Origin: Saccharospirillum alexandrii_A
GTDB taxonomy: Bacteria > Pseudomonadota > Gammaproteobacteria > Pseudomonadales > Natronospirillaceae
Reading direction: 5' to 3'
Assembly (NCBI RefSeq): GCF_043641555.1
Contig: NZ_JBHZRJ010000003.1
Coordinates: forward strand, 496,001 to 560,000
Length of the DNA stretch: 64,000 nt
The number at the start of each line of letters is the position of its first letter. Within the stretch, counting starts at the first letter, position 1. Shown one piece after another: positions 23,910 through 32,109 of the stretch. Position numbers and translations under genes: made by a program. Under the pieces are notes generated by a model. That model was not told where the DNA came from. It saw only the letters and a list, made by a program, of their open reading frames with translations, and ran no database searches.

Positions 23910-25136
23910 ATGACCGGGACATCAATCACCCACGGCCAACCCCAACTCTGGGTTGGCGTCACACTGTTCGACGGTACTCGCACTCATGAGGAACCCATGA
24001 CTCTGGTGGTCGCCGACGGGCGTATCAAGCATCTGGTGCCCTGCCACCAGCAACCCGCCGAGTGGGAAAACGATTGGCCAGTCGCAGGGCGGGGCGGCGT
24101 TGTCACCCCTGGGCTGATCGATTGCCACACCCACCTCGTCTTTGGCGGCAACCGCGCCAGCGAATTCGAACAACGGCTCGAAGGCGTCAGCTACGCCGAC
24201 ATCGCCGCTCAGGGCGGCGGCATTCTCAGCACCGTCAACGCCACCCGAGCCGCCAGTGAAGATGAACTGTTCGCCAGCGCCAAACCCCGGCTCGAAACAC
24301 TGATGGCCGATGGCGTAACCACCGTCGAAATCAAATCCGGCTACGGCCTCAGCCTCGAACACGAACGCAAAATGCTGCGCGTTGCACGCCGACTGGGCCA
24401 GGCATTACCCGTCGATATCGTCACCACCTTTTTGGGCGCACACGCCTTACCGCCCGAATACAAGGGCAGGGCAGATGATTACATCACACTGGTGTGTGAC
24501 CAGATGATTCCGGCTCTGGCCGAAGAAAACCTGATCGATGCCGTTGACGTGTTCTGTGAAGACATCGCTTTCACCATCGAACAATGCGAACGGGTTTTTC
24601 AAACGGCGCACAAGTACGACTTACCGGTAAAAGGCCACGTGGAGCAATTGTCGAATCAACACGGCAGTGAACTCTGTGCTCGCTATAAGGCGTTATCCGT
24701 CGACCATATTGAATGGCTTGATGACGCTGGTATTCAGGCCATTAAACATTCAGGCACCGTCGCTACTCTGTTACCCGGCGCGTTTTACACCCTGCGCGAT
24801 ACGCAAGTGCCACCCATCGAAAAGCTGCGTGAGGCGGGTATTCCCATGGCCGTCGCGACCGACGCCAACCCGGGTTCATCGCCCATCTTCCAGCTCACAT
24901 TAATGCTCAATATGGCCTGTACCCTGTTTCGCCTAACCCCGGCTGAAGCCCTGCATGGCGTCACCAAAAACGCCGCCCAGGCACTCGGCTTAAGCGACAC
25001 CCACGGCACCCTGGCCGAAGGTCGTGCTGCCACGTTTTGCCATTGGCAGATCGAACACCCGGCCGAGTTGGCATACAGCATTCAGTCAAACCGGTTGCTG
25101 CAACGGGTTTATAACGGGGAGAAAACACTTTTATAA
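23910..25136 (+). CDS. hutI: Imidazolonepropionase HutI
   Basis: A 408-residue amidohydrolase-superfamily enzyme that hydrolyses 4-imidazolone-5-propanoate to N-formimidoyl-L-glutamate. Recognisable are the metal-binding VTPGLIDCHTHLVFGGNRASEFEQR (split in the family as His-x-His, about 71-83), GVTTVEIKSGYGLS, TTFLGAHALPPEY, VKGHVEQLSNQHG and AVATDANPGSSP (metal Asp). Length equals the family norm. It is preceded by an HutC operator candidate and starts the hutI-hutU-hutH group. A palindrome-bounded element separates it from hutU. Confidence 0.96.
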   Translation: MTGTSITHGQPQLWVGVTLFDGTRTHEEPMTLVVADGRIKHLVPCHQQPAEWENDWPVAGRGGVVTPGLIDCHTHLVFGGNRASEFEQRLEGVSYADIAAQGGGILSTVNATRAASEDELFASAKPRLETLMADGVTTVEIKSGYGLSLEHERKMLRVARRLGQALPVDIVTTFLGAHALPPEYKGRADDYITLVCDQMIPALAEENLIDAVDVFCEDIAFTIEQCERVFQTAHKYDLPVKGHVEQLSNQHGSELCARYKALSVDHIEWLDDAGIQAIKHSGTVATLLPGAFYTLRDTQVPPIEKLREAGIPMAVATDANPGSSPIFQLTLMLNMACTLFRLTPAEALHGVTKNAAQALGLSDTHGTLAEGRAATFCHWQIEHPAELAYSIQSNRLLQRVYNGEKTLL

Positions 25137-25165
25137 CTTAGATTTGGAGGCTCCCACCCAGTTGA

Positions 25166-25278
25166 GTGCCGGGTGCCGGGTATGCCTAACCGGGGAAGTC
25201 TGCAGCAAGGATGCTGCGGTCTAGGCCCCATGGAAGGGTTTACGCCGGCCCCGGTTAGGCATACCCGGTGCCTGGCAC
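25166..25278. repeat. Palindrome-bounded dispersed element, copy 1
   Basis: CCGGGTATGCCTAACCGGGG (25176-25195) is repeated exactly in reverse complement at 25249-25268, and the pairing extends outward to about 30 bases with a few mismatches. The 53-base interior contains an inner GCAGCAAGGATGCTGC hairpin and TGCGGTCTAGGCCCCATGGA, whose reverse complement recurs in a second element at 40.24-40.42 kb. No coding capacity. It lies between hutI and hutU and could form a strong RNA structure affecting read-through. It resembles a REP/MITE-type mobile or dispersed repeat. Confidence 0.8.
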
Positions 25279-25322
25279 GGGTTACCCCACAAAACAAACA
25301 ATAACCACAGAGGAATACTCAG

Positions 25323-27011
25323 ATGACTGACCAGAATAGAACGGATACCGGCCGTGTTATTCGTGCCGCCACTGGCACTACACTGACCGCCAAGAGCTGG
25401 CTCACCGAAGCCCCCTTACGGATGTTGATGAATAACCTTGATCCGGATGTTGCCGAAAACCCCGAATCGCTGGTGGTGTATGGCGGTATCGGTCGCGCGG
25501 CTCGCAACTGGGCCTGTTACGACAAAATTGTTGAGGTGCTGCAGCGGCTCGAAGACGACGAAACCCTGCTGGTGCAAAGCGGTAAACCGGTGGGTGTGTT
25601 TAAGACCCATGCCGACGCGCCACGGGTACTGATCGCCAACTCCAATCTGGTGCCCCACTGGGCCAACTGGGAACACTTCAACGAGCTCGATAAAAAAGGC
25701 CTGATGATGTATGGCCAAATGACGGCCGGCTCCTGGATCTACATTGGCTCCCAGGGCATTGTTCAGGGCACTTATGAAACCTTCGTTGAAGCCGGCCGCC
25801 AACATTACGATGGCGAACTCAAAGGCCGCTGGATTCTCACCGCCGGTCTCGGCGGCATGGGTGGCGCCCAGCCACTGGCCGCCAGTATGGCCGGTGCCTG
25901 CTCACTGAATATCGAATGCCAGCAAAGCCGCATCGACTTTCGGCTGCGCACTCGTTATCTGGATGAACAGGCTACCGATCTGGATGATGCCCTCGCGCGG
26001 ATTGACCGCTACACCGGTGAAGGCAAAGCTGTTTCCATTGGTCTGTGTGCCAATGCGGCCGACGTCTTGCCCGAAATGATCAAGCGCGGCATCCGCCCTG
26101 ATATGGTCACCGACCAGACCAGCGCCCACGACCCGTTGCACGGCTACCTGCCCCAGGGCTGGACCTGGGAAGAATATCAGGCCAAAGCCGAAAGCGAACC
26201 GGAAGCGGTGGTGCAGGCCGCCAAACGATCGATGGCCGAACACGTTCGTGCCATGCTGGCGTTCAAAGCCCAGGGCATTCCCACTTTCGATTACGGCAAC
26301 AACATCCGTCAGATGGCGCAGGACATGGGCGTCGATAACGCCTTCGACTTCCCCGGCTTTGTACCAGCCTACATTCGGCCGCTGTTCTGTGAAGGCATCG
26401 GCCCGTTCCGCTGGGTCGCACTCAGCGGCGACCCGGAAGATATCTACAAGACCGACGCCAAGGTCAAAGAACTGCTGCCAGACCACAAACACCTGCACAA
26501 CTGGCTCGATATGGCACGCGAACGCATCAGCTTTCAGGGGTTGCCTGCCCGCATCTGCTGGGTGGGTCTGAAAGACCGGGCGCGGCTGGGCCTGGCGTTC
26601 AACGACATGGTCAAAAACGGCGAACTGAAAGCACCGGTGGTGATTGGGCGTGACCATCTGGATTCAGGCTCAGTCGCCTCACCGAACCGCGAAACCGAAG
26701 CCATGCAAGATGGCTCCGATGCGGTATCAGACTGGCCCCTGCTGAACGCCTTGTTGAATACCGCTGGCGGTGCCACCTGGGTGAGCCTGCATCATGGCGG
26801 CGGGGTTGGCATGGGCTTCAGCCAGCACGCTGGCGTCGTGATTGTTTGCGATGGCACCGATGCTGCCGCCAAACGCATAGGCCGGGTGCTGCACAACGAC
26901 CCGGCGACGGGGGTTATGCGCCATGCCGATGCCGGTTATGAGAGTGCGATAGACTGTGCCCATGACAATCATCTCGACCTGCCCATGATTACCAGGGAGC
27001 CGCAATCATGA
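25323..27011 (+). CDS. hutU: Urocanate hydratase HutU
   Basis: A 562-residue urocanase, which adds water to urocanate to give 4-imidazolone-5-propanoate using tightly bound NAD+. The sequence matches the family throughout: GGIGRAARNWACYDKI, YGQMTAGSWIYIGSQGI, the NAD-binding GRWILTAGLGGMGGAQPLA, DQTSAHDPLHGYLP, the active-site region FCEGIGPFRWVALSGDPEDI, and HHGGGVGMGFSQHAG. Length is normal. The ATG at 25323 is preceded by GAGGAA. The stop overlaps the hutH start (ATGA), indicating coupled translation. Confidence 0.97.
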   Translation: MTDQNRTDTGRVIRAATGTTLTAKSWLTEAPLRMLMNNLDPDVAENPESLVVYGGIGRAARNWACYDKIVEVLQRLEDDETLLVQSGKPVGVFKTHADAPRVLIANSNLVPHWANWEHFNELDKKGLMMYGQMTAGSWIYIGSQGIVQGTYETFVEAGRQHYDGELKGRWILTAGLGGMGGAQPLAASMAGACSLNIECQQSRIDFRLRTRYLDEQATDLDDALARIDRYTGEGKAVSIGLCANAADVLPEMIKRGIRPDMVTDQTSAHDPLHGYLPQGWTWEEYQAKAESEPEAVVQAAKRSMAEHVRAMLAFKAQGIPTFDYGNNIRQMAQDMGVDNAFDFPGFVPAYIRPLFCEGIGPFRWVALSGDPEDIYKTDAKVKELLPDHKHLHNWLDMARERISFQGLPARICWVGLKDRARLGLAFNDMVKNGELKAPVVIGRDHLDSGSVASPNRETEAMQDGSDAVSDWPLLNALLNTAGGATWVSLHHGGGVGMGFSQHAGVVIVCDGTDAAAKRIGRVLHNDPATGVMRHADAGYESAIDCAHDNHLDLPMITREPQS

Positions 27012-28525
27012 GTCACACCCTGAACCTGACCCCGGGAACCCTAACCCTGGATGACCTGCGCCAGGTCTTCCAGACACCGGTGACGCTCAAGCTGGATCCA
27101 ACGTGCTACGCCCGTATGGAAGCCTCAGCTGCGACCGTTGCGGCCGTAGTTGCCGAAGGCCGCACTGTTTATGGCATCAACACCGGCTTTGGCTTGCTGG
27201 CCAACACCCGTATTGAACCGGCCGAGCTGGAAACCCTGCAACACAGCATCGTGTTGTCACATGCCGCGGGCATCGGCCAGTTCATGACCGAACGCACAGT
27301 GCGGTTGATGATGGTGCTGAAAATCAATTCACTGGCACGCGGTTATTCCGGCATTCGGCCGGAAGTGGTCGAATTCCTGGTCGAGCTGGTCAATCGCGGT
27401 GTCAGCCCGGCGATCCCACAAAAAGGCTCTGTGGGTGCATCGGGTGACTTGGCACCGCTGGCCCATATGAGCGCCGTTTTGTTAGGCGAGGGCGAAGCTT
27501 TTTGGCAGGGCGAGCGCTGGGCCGCTGGTGACTTGCTGAAAGAGCTGGGTCTGTCGCCAGTGACTCTGGCTCCGAAGGAAGGCCTGGCGCTGTTGAACGG
27601 CACCCAGGCGTCCACCGCCTTTGCATTGGAAGGGCTGTTTAACACCGAAGTGGCCCTGGCATCGGCCACCCTAATCGGCTCGATGTCGCTGGAAGCGGCG
27701 ATGGGCTCGCGCAAGCCATTCGATGAACGCATTCATCTTGCCCGTGGCCACGCGCCGCAAATTGAAATGGCGCGCCGGTATCGGGAAATTCTGGGCGAGT
27801 CCGACATCGAGCACAGCCACGCCGATTGCGAGAAAGTGCAGGACCCCTATTCATTGCGCTGCCAGCCCCAGGTAATGGGCGCCTGCCTTCAGCAGTGGCA
27901 GTTTGCCGCCCAGGTATTGCTGACCGAAGCCAACGGCGTCTCCGATAACCCACTGGTGTTTGACGATGGTGACATCATTTCCGGCGGTAACTTCCACGCC
28001 GAACCGGTGGCCATGACGGCCGATATGCTGGCCATCGTGTTGTCGGAAATCGGTGCTTTGTCGGAACGACGCATGGCCTTGCTGATCGACTCCACCCTGA
28101 GCGGTTTACCGCCATTTCTGGTCGACAACGGCGGCGTGAATTCCGGCTTCATGATCGCACAGGTAACCGCCGCGGCCCTGGCCAGTGAAAACAAAACCCT
28201 GGCGCACCCGGCCTCGGTGGACTCGCTGCCAACCTCGGCCAACCAGGAAGACCATGTCTCGATGGCAACGTTCGCCGGTCGGCGACTCGCCGATATTTAC
28301 GAAAACGTCGAGGGCATTCTGGCCATCGAATGGCTGGCTTCGGCCCAGGGGCTGGACTTCCGGGCGCCGAGACACACCAGCGACACCTTGGAGCAAGCGA
28401 AGGCAGCCCTGCGCAGCCGGGTGCCGTTCTACGATAAAGATCGCTATTTCGCCCCGGATATTCAAAACGCTGCTGCTCTGATTCGTGAACGGGCATTGGC
28501 CGATCTGATTCCCGTCTTTGAATAA
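27008..28525 (+). CDS. hutH: Histidine ammonia-lyase HutH
   Basis: A 505-residue aromatic amino acid lyase that deaminates L-histidine to urocanate, the first step of the pathway. The Ala-Ser-Gly of KGSVGASGDLAPLAH (about 145) cyclises to the MIO electrophile. Also present are YGINTGFGLLANTRI, GLALLNGTQAST, QDPYSLRCQPQVMG, SDNPLVF and TSANQEDHVSM, the His-lyase-specific end. It overlaps hutU by four bases. With hutU, hutI and hutG it gives the complete direct route from histidine to glutamate. Confidence 0.96.
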   Translation: MSHTLNLTPGTLTLDDLRQVFQTPVTLKLDPTCYARMEASAATVAAVVAEGRTVYGINTGFGLLANTRIEPAELETLQHSIVLSHAAGIGQFMTERTVRLMMVLKINSLARGYSGIRPEVVEFLVELVNRGVSPAIPQKGSVGASGDLAPLAHMSAVLLGEGEAFWQGERWAAGDLLKELGLSPVTLAPKEGLALLNGTQASTAFALEGLFNTEVALASATLIGSMSLEAAMGSRKPFDERIHLARGHAPQIEMARRYREILGESDIEHSHADCEKVQDPYSLRCQPQVMGACLQQWQFAAQVLLTEANGVSDNPLVFDDGDIISGGNFHAEPVAMTADMLAIVLSEIGALSERRMALLIDSTLSGLPPFLVDNGGVNSGFMIAQVTAAALASENKTLAHPASVDSLPTSANQEDHVSMATFAGRRLADIYENVEGILAIEWLASAQGLDFRAPRHTSDTLEQAKAALRSRVPFYDKDRYFAPDIQNAAALIRERALADLIPVFE

Positions 28526-28649
28526 TCGTACAGGCTAATGAACACAGGAGCGGGGGCATTTGGTCTGTTACAGGGCACTAGTGTGCCCCCGGTTCCGCTT
28601 AGCCTGCTAGACTGACAGGGCAGTTCATTCTCAATGGCAGGAGGTAATC

Positions 28650-28973
28650 ATGTCGAACCGGCATTTCGGTCAGATTCTCGAGCAGTGGGAAGAGCAGCGT
28701 CAGCAAAAGCGGGAGCACGTGACAGTGCCCGTTGCGGTAGCTAAAAAGGATCTGGAGCGGCTACAGGCCCTGGCCGAAGTATATGACCAGCCTGTCGAGT
28801 CAATCATGACCGATTTGATTCACGCTGCATTGGCAGAGGTAGAATCCAGCATTCCCTATGTGCCGGGTTCCAAAGTGATTCGCGTCGAAGACGGCGAACC
28901 CTGCTACGAAGATGAGGGTAAAATGCCCGATTATCTGGATGCGCGGCACCGCGCTGCGCACCCGGAAAATTAA
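28650..28973 (+). CDS. Conserved small protein, possibly the family misannotated as pilus tip component
   Basis: A 107-residue soluble, acidic protein. A central helical part, VAVAKKDLERLQALAEVYDQ then VESIMTDLIHAALAEVE, looks like a ribbon-helix-helix or short helical dimerisation unit, and the end is acidic (VEDGEPCYEDEGKMPDYLDA). It resembles a small conserved family of Pseudomonas relatives sometimes labelled type 1 pili tip component, a name with little support, and no pilus gene is nearby. AGGAGG sits directly upstream of the ATG. Function unknown. Confidence 0.75.
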   Translation: MSNRHFGQILEQWEEQRQQKREHVTVPVAVAKKDLERLQALAEVYDQPVESIMTDLIHAALAEVESSIPYVPGSKVIRVEDGEPCYEDEGKMPDYLDARHRAAHPEN

Positions 28974-28982
28974 TCAGCTGAC

Positions 28983-29957
28983 TTAAGGCAGCAAAACCGT
29001 TGAGCCGGTGGTTTTACGGGCTTCCAGATCCCGGTGTGCCTGAGCGGTGTCTTTCAGAGCGTAGGTCTGGTTTACCTGAATCTTGACGATGCCCTTGCTG
29101 ACCACATCCAGCAGGCGCTCAGCACCTTCAACCAGCAACTCCCGGGTAGCAATGTGCGTTGCCAGCGTCGGCCGGGTTACGTACAGGGAGCCCTTGGGCG
29201 CCAGGATACCGGGGCTGAACGGGTCTACCGGGCCGGTAGCGTTGCCGTACGATGCCAGCACGCCAAAGGGACGCAGTGAATCCAGCGAGGCCATAAAGGT
29301 TTCCTTGCCGATGGAATCATAGGCAACGGCCACACCTTCACCGTTGGTCAGGTCACGCACGCGCTGGGCGATGTCTTCCTTGTTGTAATCGATCACATGG
29401 TCGCAGCCATTATCCAGCGCCATTTTGGCCTTGGCCTCGCCGCCGACACAGCCGATGACCGTTGCGCCAAGGTGTTTGGCCCACTGCGTCAGAATGAGGC
29501 CCACGCCCCCCACCGCTGCATAGACCAGAATGGTGTCGCCGGCTTTGACCGGGTAGGTGCGGAACAACAGGTAATGGGCGGTCAGGCCCTTGAGCATCAT
29601 TGCTGCAGCGGTAGTGTCTTCAATGGAATCGGGCAGTTTGATCAGCTTGTCGGCATCGATCAGGCGGGCTTCTGCATAGGCGCCAACGTTCATTGGGTAG
29701 GCGACACGGTCACCCACGGCCAGGTCCGTCACACCTTCACCTACGGCTTCAACCACACCCGCAGCCTCCATACCCAGCACCGCCGGATAGCTCGGCTGTG
29801 GGTACAGGCCGGTGCGCATATAAACATCAATGTAGTTCAGGCCAACGGCCGTCTGTTTCAGGCGCACCTGGCCCTTGGCCGGTTCAGGCAGGGTTATCTC
29901 ATCCCACTGCAGGGCATCGGGCTCGCCCGGGGTGTGAATGCGGATAGCGTGTGTCAT
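28983..29957 (-). CDS. NADPH:quinone oxidoreductase (zeta-crystallin type)
   Basis: A 324-residue medium-chain dehydrogenase/reductase of the Qor group, reducing quinones with NADPH by one-electron transfer. It shows VGLNYIDVYMRTGLYP, VLGMEAAGVVEAVGEGV, the cofactor fold VYAAVGGVGLILTQWAKHLG (about 143-162) and YDSIGKETF, with no zinc ligands, as expected for Qor. Length equals that of E. coli QorA. A GAACG-GA-CGTTC palindrome lies 62 bases upstream of the start and suggests control by a TetR-family repressor. Confidence 0.92.
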   Translation of the reverse strand: MTHAIRIHTPGEPDALQWDEITLPEPAKGQVRLKQTAVGLNYIDVYMRTGLYPQPSYPAVLGMEAAGVVEAVGEGVTDLAVGDRVAYPMNVGAYAEARLIDADKLIKLPDSIEDTTAAAMMLKGLTAHYLLFRTYPVKAGDTILVYAAVGGVGLILTQWAKHLGATVIGCVGGEAKAKMALDNGCDHVIDYNKEDIAQRVRDLTNGEGVAVAYDSIGKETFMASLDSLRPFGVLASYGNATGPVDPFSPGILAPKGSLYVTRPTLATHIATRELLVEGAERLLDVVSKGIVKIQVNQTYALKDTAQAHRDLEARKTTGSTVLLP

Positions 29958-30013
29958 TGGTGTCTCCCAATCTCGTTGAGGTAATGCAATTCGGTTGAAC
30001 GGTACGTCAATTT

Positions 30014-30034
30014 ATCACGAACGGACGTTCAGTG
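30014..30034. promoter_or_regulatory. Candidate TetR-type operator upstream of the quinone reductase
   Basis: ATCACGAACGGACGTTCAGTG contains the perfect palindrome GAACG-GA-CGTTC at 30019-30030. AACGNNCGTT cores of this kind are common TetR-family operators. No TetR gene is in the window, so the regulator would be encoded elsewhere. Position is appropriate for the minus-strand gene starting at 29957. Confidence 0.45.
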
Positions 30035-30242
30035 TGTTCCCTGTCAGGGTCACTGCGTTGCCGGTTGAAGCGAAAAGTACTGTATTAACCACCTAATACC
30101 CCCTGTTTGCCGGATATTGATAATCTGGTTTCATTCGCCGTTCTTTTCAGACGCGCATTTCTGAAAGGCGCTGTAAGCGACGATATACAACACTCCCTAC
30201 AACACGCTTTATAACAAGAATAACAAGAACAGGAGAGCCGAT

Positions 30243-30815
30243 ATGTCTAAAAAACGCATTCTGATGATCACCGGTGACTACACCGAAGATTACGAAACGA
30301 TGGTCCCCTTCCAGACGTTGCTGGCCGTCGGCCACCAAGTCGACGCTGTGTGCCCCGAAAAGGCCGCTGGCGACAGCGTAGCCACGGCAATCCATGACTT
30401 TGAAGGCGACCAGACCTACAGCGAAAAGCCCGGGCACCGCTTCGCCCTCAACGCCAGTTTTGACGAGATAAAAGTCGAGGACTACGATGCTCTGGTCGTT
30501 CCCGGCGGGCGAGCACCCGAATACCTGCGCCTGAACAAAGACGTATTGGCGATGGTGAAGCACTTTTTCGATGCCAATAAACCCGTCGCCGCCATCTGCC
30601 ACGGCGCACAGTTGCTTGCTGCTGCCGGTGTTCTGCGCGGTCGCCATTGTTCGGCTTATCCGGCGTGCCGGCCTGAAGTAGAGGCCAGCGGAGCTGACTA
30701 TGCGGACATCGACGTGACCGATGCGGTAACCGACGGCAACCTGGTCACTGCCCCCGCCTGGCCTGCCCATCCGGCCTGGCTGATGCAGTTTATGGCCGTA
30801 CTGGATAAACACTGA
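30243..30815 (+). CDS. DJ-1/PfpI family protein
   Basis: A 190-residue class I glutamine amidotransferase-like protein of the DJ-1/PfpI superfamily, a group including glyoxalase III/deglycase and stress chaperones. The nucleophilic elbow is VAAICHGAQLLAAAGVL with the reactive Cys at about 119. The conserved acidic residue lies in the ITGDYTEDYETMVPF opening, and VPGGRAPEYLR precedes the elbow. Cytoplasmic, no signal peptide. It stands alone with AGGAGAGCC before the ATG. The substrate cannot be told from sequence. Confidence 0.88.
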   Translation: MSKKRILMITGDYTEDYETMVPFQTLLAVGHQVDAVCPEKAAGDSVATAIHDFEGDQTYSEKPGHRFALNASFDEIKVEDYDALVVPGGRAPEYLRLNKDVLAMVKHFFDANKPVAAICHGAQLLAAAGVLRGRHCSAYPACRPEVEASGADYADIDVTDAVTDGNLVTAPAWPAHPAWLMQFMAVLDKH

Positions 30816-30911
30816 GTATCAGAGCAGCAGAATCGGGCTGATGCATTGAACCCTGGTTATAATAAACGACCGGTATTTCGCACGGCTCGATTCGTCACAG
30901 AGGGCTGACCC

Positions 30912-31262
30912 ATGTGTAAATTGTTCATCAAAGCCGACCCCGACCTCTGGGTTAGCACCACTCATTCATTACGCATCGACGGCATGGTCACCAGCGTTCG
31001 GCTGGAGAATTATTTCTGGCAAATACTGGAACAAATAGCCCAGCGCGATGAAATGAATCGGGCGCAGATGATTACCCGTTTGTACCACGAATCCATCGAT
31101 GCCGGTCACGACTTGGGGAACTTCACATCTTTCCTGCGCGTCTGTGCACTGCGCTATCTGGCGTTGCAACTCTCCGGCGACATACCGGCAAGAGACGACG
31201 TAGCCATCGCTAGCCTTGATGCCGAGACCATCCTTGCACGCGAAGCCAATGGCCTTCACTGA
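30912..31262 (+). CDS. Ribbon-helix-helix domain protein
   Basis: A 116-residue protein with an N-terminal ribbon-helix-helix unit of the RHH_4 type: MVTSVRLENYFWQILEQIAQRDEMNRAQMI, where a strand (SVRL) is followed by two helices. Such proteins are usually small DNA-binding dimers, and this subfamily is widespread but poorly studied. The C-terminal part (FTSFLRVCALRYLALQL) is helical. No partner toxin is adjacent, so a toxin-antitoxin role is not supported. The start ATG at 30912 follows GAGGGCTGACCC. Confidence 0.75.
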   Translation: MCKLFIKADPDLWVSTTHSLRIDGMVTSVRLENYFWQILEQIAQRDEMNRAQMITRLYHESIDAGHDLGNFTSFLRVCALRYLALQLSGDIPARDDVAIASLDAETILAREANGLH

Positions 31263-31268
31263 TTTCCG

Positions 31269-31850
31269 TTAATCCGCTTTAAAACTCAAACCCCGGGCCT
31301 CTAAAGACGACAGGAGGAGCGGGATGGCGCTCGGCCCGACTCCGTGAAAAGCCAGTAACTCCTTCTGGGAAAACCTCTCCAGATCTTCGGGAGCCTGAAC
31401 ACCTGCTTGCGCCAGCGCCCGCTGCGCCGGAGCTGATAACTGCTTTAGAAACCCATTGTCGGCAAGCAGGCCTTTCTGTTGGTAGTGTTCATAACCTGCC
31501 TTTGTCAGCAGCGCCAGTTCGCGAAAAAGAGCTGGTTCGGTTCGGGTGAAATTGAAACAGGATTTTCCCTGCATCCGTTGCTTCAACTCGTCACTCATCG
31601 TTGCCAGCAGTGTCGGCTCAACATAAACCGGCATCAGGTGAAAGCTGACGTAGTTTTTCTTGATCTGCACCGCCGCGAAAAACAGGGGCTTTTTGTTTTT
31701 CTGTATATAACGACTGTTCAGATAATACTCAGTCTCTGTATCGGTACTGACCGTCGTTGAACCGGCGTAGGGTACCAGCAGAGCTTTTAAGGCAGAGAAA
31801 ACCGATGTGAATTCTTCGGGTTGAACGGCTGTTGAAGACATTTTTGTCAC
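31269..31850 (-). CDS. DUF1801-like protein with C-terminal helix-hairpin-helix
   Basis: A 193-residue protein. The N-terminal 120 residues (TEYYLNSRYIQKNKKPLFFAA with an interruption, VQIKKNYVSFHLMPVYVEP, CFNFTR) look like the DUF1801/YdhG-type fold. The last 60 residues (LSAPAQRALAQAGVQAPEDL, LAFHGVGPSAIPLLLSSLE) form a helix-hairpin-helix similar to that of the RNA polymerase alpha C-terminal domain and DUF1801-linked proteins. This combination hints at nucleic acid binding, but the function is unknown. The start may be GTG 31850 or ATG 31841. The latter has GAGGG nine or more bases upstream. Confidence 0.7.
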   Translation of the reverse strand: MTKMSSTAVQPEEFTSVFSALKALLVPYAGSTTVSTDTETEYYLNSRYIQKNKKPLFFAAVQIKKNYVSFHLMPVYVEPTLLATMSDELKQRMQGKSCFNFTRTEPALFRELALLTKAGYEHYQQKGLLADNGFLKQLSAPAQRALAQAGVQAPEDLERFSQKELLAFHGVGPSAIPLLLSSLEARGLSFKAD

Positions 31851-31928
31851 CCTCTAGAGGTTGCTGGCAAATGTAACAGATACGATTGAATCTGCCAGTG
31901 AACCATTCAGAACCGAATGCGTCAGCAC

Positions 31929-31966
31929 GATCAACATCCTCCTAATGAAGGATGTTGATCGATTTT
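31929..31966. terminator. Perfect 12-bp hairpin with T-tract
   Basis: GATCAACATCCT (31929-31940) pairs exactly with AGGATGTTGATC (31949-31960) over an eight-base loop, followed by GATTTTTG. No plus-strand gene lies directly upstream, so it would act either as a terminator of read-through into the esterase gene or as an attenuator in its leader. Function is inference. Confidence 0.5.
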
Positions 31967-32109
31967 TGCACAGCGTACCGTGATGCCAACCTGAATGCTA
32001 ATTCAGGTATCAGGCAGGCGGTGGTGAAGTACTCCATGTTGTCCGCCTGCACCGAATAGGGATGTTCACCCCAGGTTCGATAAAATAACAATAAGGTGAG
32101 GACAACTCG

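Noticed and set aside
25902..26657. 251-codon minus-strand open frame
   Set aside because: Antisense to hutU, which is conserved along its whole length.
28573..28588. GGGCAC-TAGT-GTGCCC hairpin after hutH as a terminator
   Set aside because: The six-base stem is followed by GC-rich sequence without a T-run, so termination is not supported.
30858..30863. TATAAT before the ribbon-helix-helix gene as a promoter
   Set aside because: The -10-like sequence has no recognisable -35 element at a suitable distance. Kept as a possibility only.
30912..31850. RHH protein and DUF1801-like protein as a toxin-antitoxin pair
   Set aside because: They are convergent rather than co-directional, and the second protein does not resemble a toxin.
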